From positions 1 through 20,044 of the forward strand of contig JAPTJF010000701.1 of assembly GCA_029339195.1 (NCBI GenBank): a DNA stretch of 20,044 nucleotides, written 5' to 3'. Source of the stretch: Micractinium sp. NFX-FRZ (Eukaryota; Chlorophyta; Trebouxiophyceae; Chlorellales; Chlorellaceae). Of this stretch, positions 17,250-20,044 are shown in pieces. Both the position numbers and the translations under genes were made by a program. The notes under the pieces are model-generated. The model had not been told where the DNA came from and searched no databases. It saw only the letters and a list, made by a program, of their open reading frames with translations. The first letter of the stretch is position 1, and the number at the start of each line of letters is the position of its first letter.

Positions 17250-20044
17250 TCAGGTACCAACCAACCACGTCACGAAGGAGCGGCCGGAGGCCAGCCAGGT
17301 GGCGCCCGCTGACCCTGCCGGCCCTTGCCCACCCGCTGCCATCCTTTCGTTCTGACACCGGGGCCTGTCTGCAAAACACCCTGCCTGGCCTCTTGCCCTA
17401 CAGCAACTGCACCACCACACTGGCAGCCGGCAAGGCACCCTGATGCCCCCGCTGCCCCGCCCGCACTGAGAGGAGCCGCCCCCCCAGCTGCCCACCTGCA
17501 CTATGAAGCAGCCCCCCGCTGTGTCCCACCCGCACTTTCAAACGCCGTCCGCTGCCCCGCCCGCACTCGGAAGCATCGGGGGGATGCTGCCACCCCGCCC
17601 CCTGCCTGCCCGCCCGCCCACCTGTGCTGCGCATGTCGAGCAGGTGGCACATGATTGAGGGGATGAAGACGCCCAGGCTGAGCTGCATGAGGCTCACCGC
17701 CCCCATGCACCCCAGGGAGGTGTTGGAGGCAAAGAAGCGGCCGCACACCTCGGTGGTGGAGGAGGCGGCAAAGAGCACGGAAGCCAGCTGCAGCGGCGCG
17801 TGCAGCAGGAAGCGCATCTGCGGGGCGCGAGGGAAGGTGGCGCACGGAGGGGAGTGAGTGAGGACAGGCGGGAGCAGGAGGGCAGGGTGGGTGCGTGCCC
17901 TGGGTGGGGGGCGGGGCAGCGCACCCCAAACCATGGAGGGGTGAGCACTGGGAGCAAAAAAAAGCAAAAAAAAGACCCTTGCCGGGCTCAGCCTGGTGCT
18001 CCTGATTTTGCACCCCACCCCAGGCCGCTGTACACCACTTGACCCCCAAACCCCGCCCCGCCCCCGCACCTGCACCCCCGCCACGATGAGCGCCAGCACC
18101 GCCAGCCCCGTGGCCGCCACGACAAGGGTGGAGGGTGCGATGCCCAGCTTGTTGAGCAGCGACCACGACATCCACGTGTTTGCCACAGGCAGGACGACCA
18201 GGCGGTACATCTGGAACACCTGCAGTACCGCGCCGCCGTACGTGATGTACTGCTCGTACCTGCAGGCGGGGAGGCAGTGGGGGGCCAGAGGGCGGCAGAG
18301 GGTGAGGAGGGAGCGGCGGGGGGCGGGGCAGATTGTGGGGGCAGTGGGAGGGGGAGGAGGGAGCGCCTGGGCATGGTAACATTGTGAGAATAGCGCGGCC
18401 GCCAACAACGCCCGCTCGTGCGACTGCTGGGCAGGCCTGCCGCTACCTCCTGCCGTCCTGCTCCCGCCCAGCATTGCACCTCCCTGCCGCCCCCTGCCCC
18501 GCCCCCACCAGCCCCTGCCTCGCAGCCGCATGCTGTCGACGCTTGGGCCCCCCCACCCCACCGCGCACCCTGACCCCACCCTTGTCTGGGCCTGCAACAG
18601 GCCCCCACGCCGCGCAGCCCGCTCACCACAACCAGCGGAGGGCGAGCAGCACAATGTCGATGGCGGCGATGCACATGGACACAACAATGGCTGCCTGGCT
18701 CTCCCCCGCCACCGCCGCCTCTGAGAAGTAGGCGTACACGATGCACATGGAGATGAGGTTGAAGAAGAAGTCGCCCCAGTCCAGGTCTGGTGGTGGTGAA
18801 GGGGGGGGGAGGGTGGGTGTGAGGCTGGGAACGGGGGGCGAGCGTTGGTAGATCTATGTAGGGACGAAAGGGGGCACCAGCGGGGAGGCGACAGAAGTCG
18901 AGCATGTTTGGGGGACGGGGACGAGATGGGTGGAACGAGGACAAGTTCGCATTGCCACCCGCCTGCCCCGCCTGCATTGCCACCTGCCTGCCTGGCCGCC
19001 GGCTCCTACCCACGTGCCTCCCCCTGCATCCCTCTGCCCTGCCCGCCTGCCCGCCCGCCAGCCGAACTGCACCCCCCGCAAGCGCCCCTGCCTCTGCACT
19101 GCCCTCCCCATGCGCGTCCTGCCACGTCTTGCGCAACCCTCCTTGGTCGCTGCCCTGGTACCCGGCCTCACCCGAGTCGTATCCCGACAGGTACGGGTCC
19201 AGGGAGGCGGGGTCAAACGCGTCGTTGGCACGCCCAATGCCTGCACAAGACGTGACGCCACGAACGCAGCTAGGCAGTCAGCAAAGGGCCAGGCAGGCAG
19301 GCTGGCAGGCAGGCAGCACCGCCAGCTACACGTGCGGCAGGCAGGGGGCGCAAGAGGCTGGCGGGTCGCCACAGCTGGCACTGGCAGCACTGCCTGCCTG
19401 TGCGTCGCAGGCAAGGCACGGCACAGCACAGGCCAGCGGAGCTCACCCAGCTGCTGCGGCTTGGCCGCCTCGCCGGCCGCGCCGCTGCTGGGCACGGCGG
19501 CCCAGCCGTTGGCCACGACAGGCGCTGCTTGGTGCTGCAGGCAGGGGGCAGGCGGGGAGGGCAGCGGCAGGCCCGGTCACAGACAGCTCAACCCACGCAG
19601 AGGCAGCACTCTGGCCAGAAAGCAAAGCATGCAAATCGTGCGGAGAAAGGCCAGGGGGCGGGCGGGGCAGGCCCACCTTGCTGCTGCCGCTGCGGCTGCT
19701 CCGGCTGGCCTTGCCGCGGTGTCCGGCGCCGGCGCTGCTGGCGGAGTTGGTGCGGGGCAGCAGGACCTTGTCTGCCGCTGCGGGGGCAGCGGCAGGCACG
19801 GCAGGCTCTGGGGCAGCCGGTGCAGGGGCGCTGCCGCAGGTGCTGCTGGCGGGGGTGGGGGGTGCCAGGGCGTCGGCGCTGCCGCCCGCGCGCCCGCCGG
19901 CTCCAGTGATCAGCACCTCGGCATTCTGGGCAAACTGGTCGCTGCCGGTGGGCAGACCTGCCGCGGCGGGCGGCACTTCGGCGCCCGCAGGCTCGGCGGC
20001 CGCGCCGGCCGCCGCCGCCTTGCCGCCGCCCTCGCCGCCGCCGC
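17250..20044 (-). CDS. Unrecognised six-helix membrane protein, 5' end outside window
   Basis: Exons in transcript order: 20044(open)-19677, 19534-19447, 19240-19172, 18786-18627, 18259-18070, 17817-17622, then tentatively 17368-17250. All joins keep phase. About 395 residues are visible. The first exon is Gly/Ala/Pro-rich low complexity with a Ser/Arg/Lys patch before the first junction and runs off the window edge. The next two exons read as a soluble linker (GIGRANDAFDPASLDPYLSG). Three exons then encode two hydrophobic helices each (for example NLISMCIVYAYF, LVVAATGLAVLALIVAG, MQLSLGVFIPSIMCHLL), six in all. The last exon was chosen for its phase and a good acceptor (GTTTTGCAG), and gives a ~40-residue tail ending VTWLVGT; it is uncertain. 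No family was recognised. A transporter or channel-like role is possible but not supported by any motif I can name. Confidence 0.6.
17451..17570. repeat. Imperfect 20-bp direct repeat, 100 bp apart
   Basis: GCTGCCCCGCCCGCACT occurs at 17451-17467 and 17551-17567, with a weaker relative near 17518. It lies in the tentative last intron of the six-helix protein gene. Confidence 0.7.
19286..19316 (-). repeat. (GGCA)n microsatellite in an intron of the six-helix protein gene
   Basis: GGCAGGCAGGCTGGCAGGCA-type units on the + strand, i.e. CTGCC on the transcribed sense strand, in intron 19241-19446. Confidence 0.75.

Noticed and set aside
1262..19316. Strand-specific placement of CTGCC repeats with gene direction
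   Set aside because: Most lie in the sense direction, but introns of the minus-strand gene (about 18960-19060 and 17600) carry them in the opposite sense, so no rule holds.

Overview
This is nuclear DNA of a GC-rich green alga. Core chlorophytes fit best, probably a Chlorella/Micractinium-type trebouxiophyte, but that lineage is inferred. Genes are split into many short exons by small introns with chlorophyte-style borders (mostly GT-AG, a notable minority GC-AG). Introns carry CTGCC, GCC and CAG microsatellites, and two TGTAA motifs, the green-algal poly(A) signal, sit downstream of stop codons. There is no operon logic or Shine-Dalgarno pattern, and long frames on both strands are mostly high-GC shadows.

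Layout: 1-190 is a ~105-bp tandem repeat built from snap-back motifs. 921-4975 (+, 15 exons) encodes a secreted 473-residue protein resembling a clan GH-A (TIM-barrel) glycoside hydrolase. 5422-11269 (+, 18 exons) encodes a 519-residue TRP-like six-helix cation channel. 12129-13638 (-, 4 exons) encodes a 181-residue PLAC8-family Cys-rich protein and is convergent with the channel gene. 14352-15121 (+, 2 exons) encodes a 183-residue SWIM zinc-finger protein of the SWS1/ZSWIM7 type and is divergent from PLAC8. 15244-16435 (+, 4 exons) encodes an unrecognised 151-residue single-pass membrane protein. 17250-20044 (-, at least 6 exons, 5' end outside the window) encodes an unrecognised six-helix membrane protein with a low-complexity N-terminal region.

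The exon models were assembled by hand from frame continuity, phase matching across every intron, splice consensus and protein sense. Phases close exactly throughout the first five models. The last exon of the final gene is tentative.

No shared pathway is evident: this is ordinary gene-dense algal chromosome. Three products act at membranes (channel, PLAC8, six-helix protein), one is probably extracellular, and one is a likely homologous-recombination factor. The points most worth a second look are the unassigned glycosidase-like protein, the TRP-like channel lacking recognisable ankyrin repeats, an ~80-bp AT-rich island in one of its introns, the snap-back repeat, the GC-AG intron frequency, and the two unrecognised membrane proteins.
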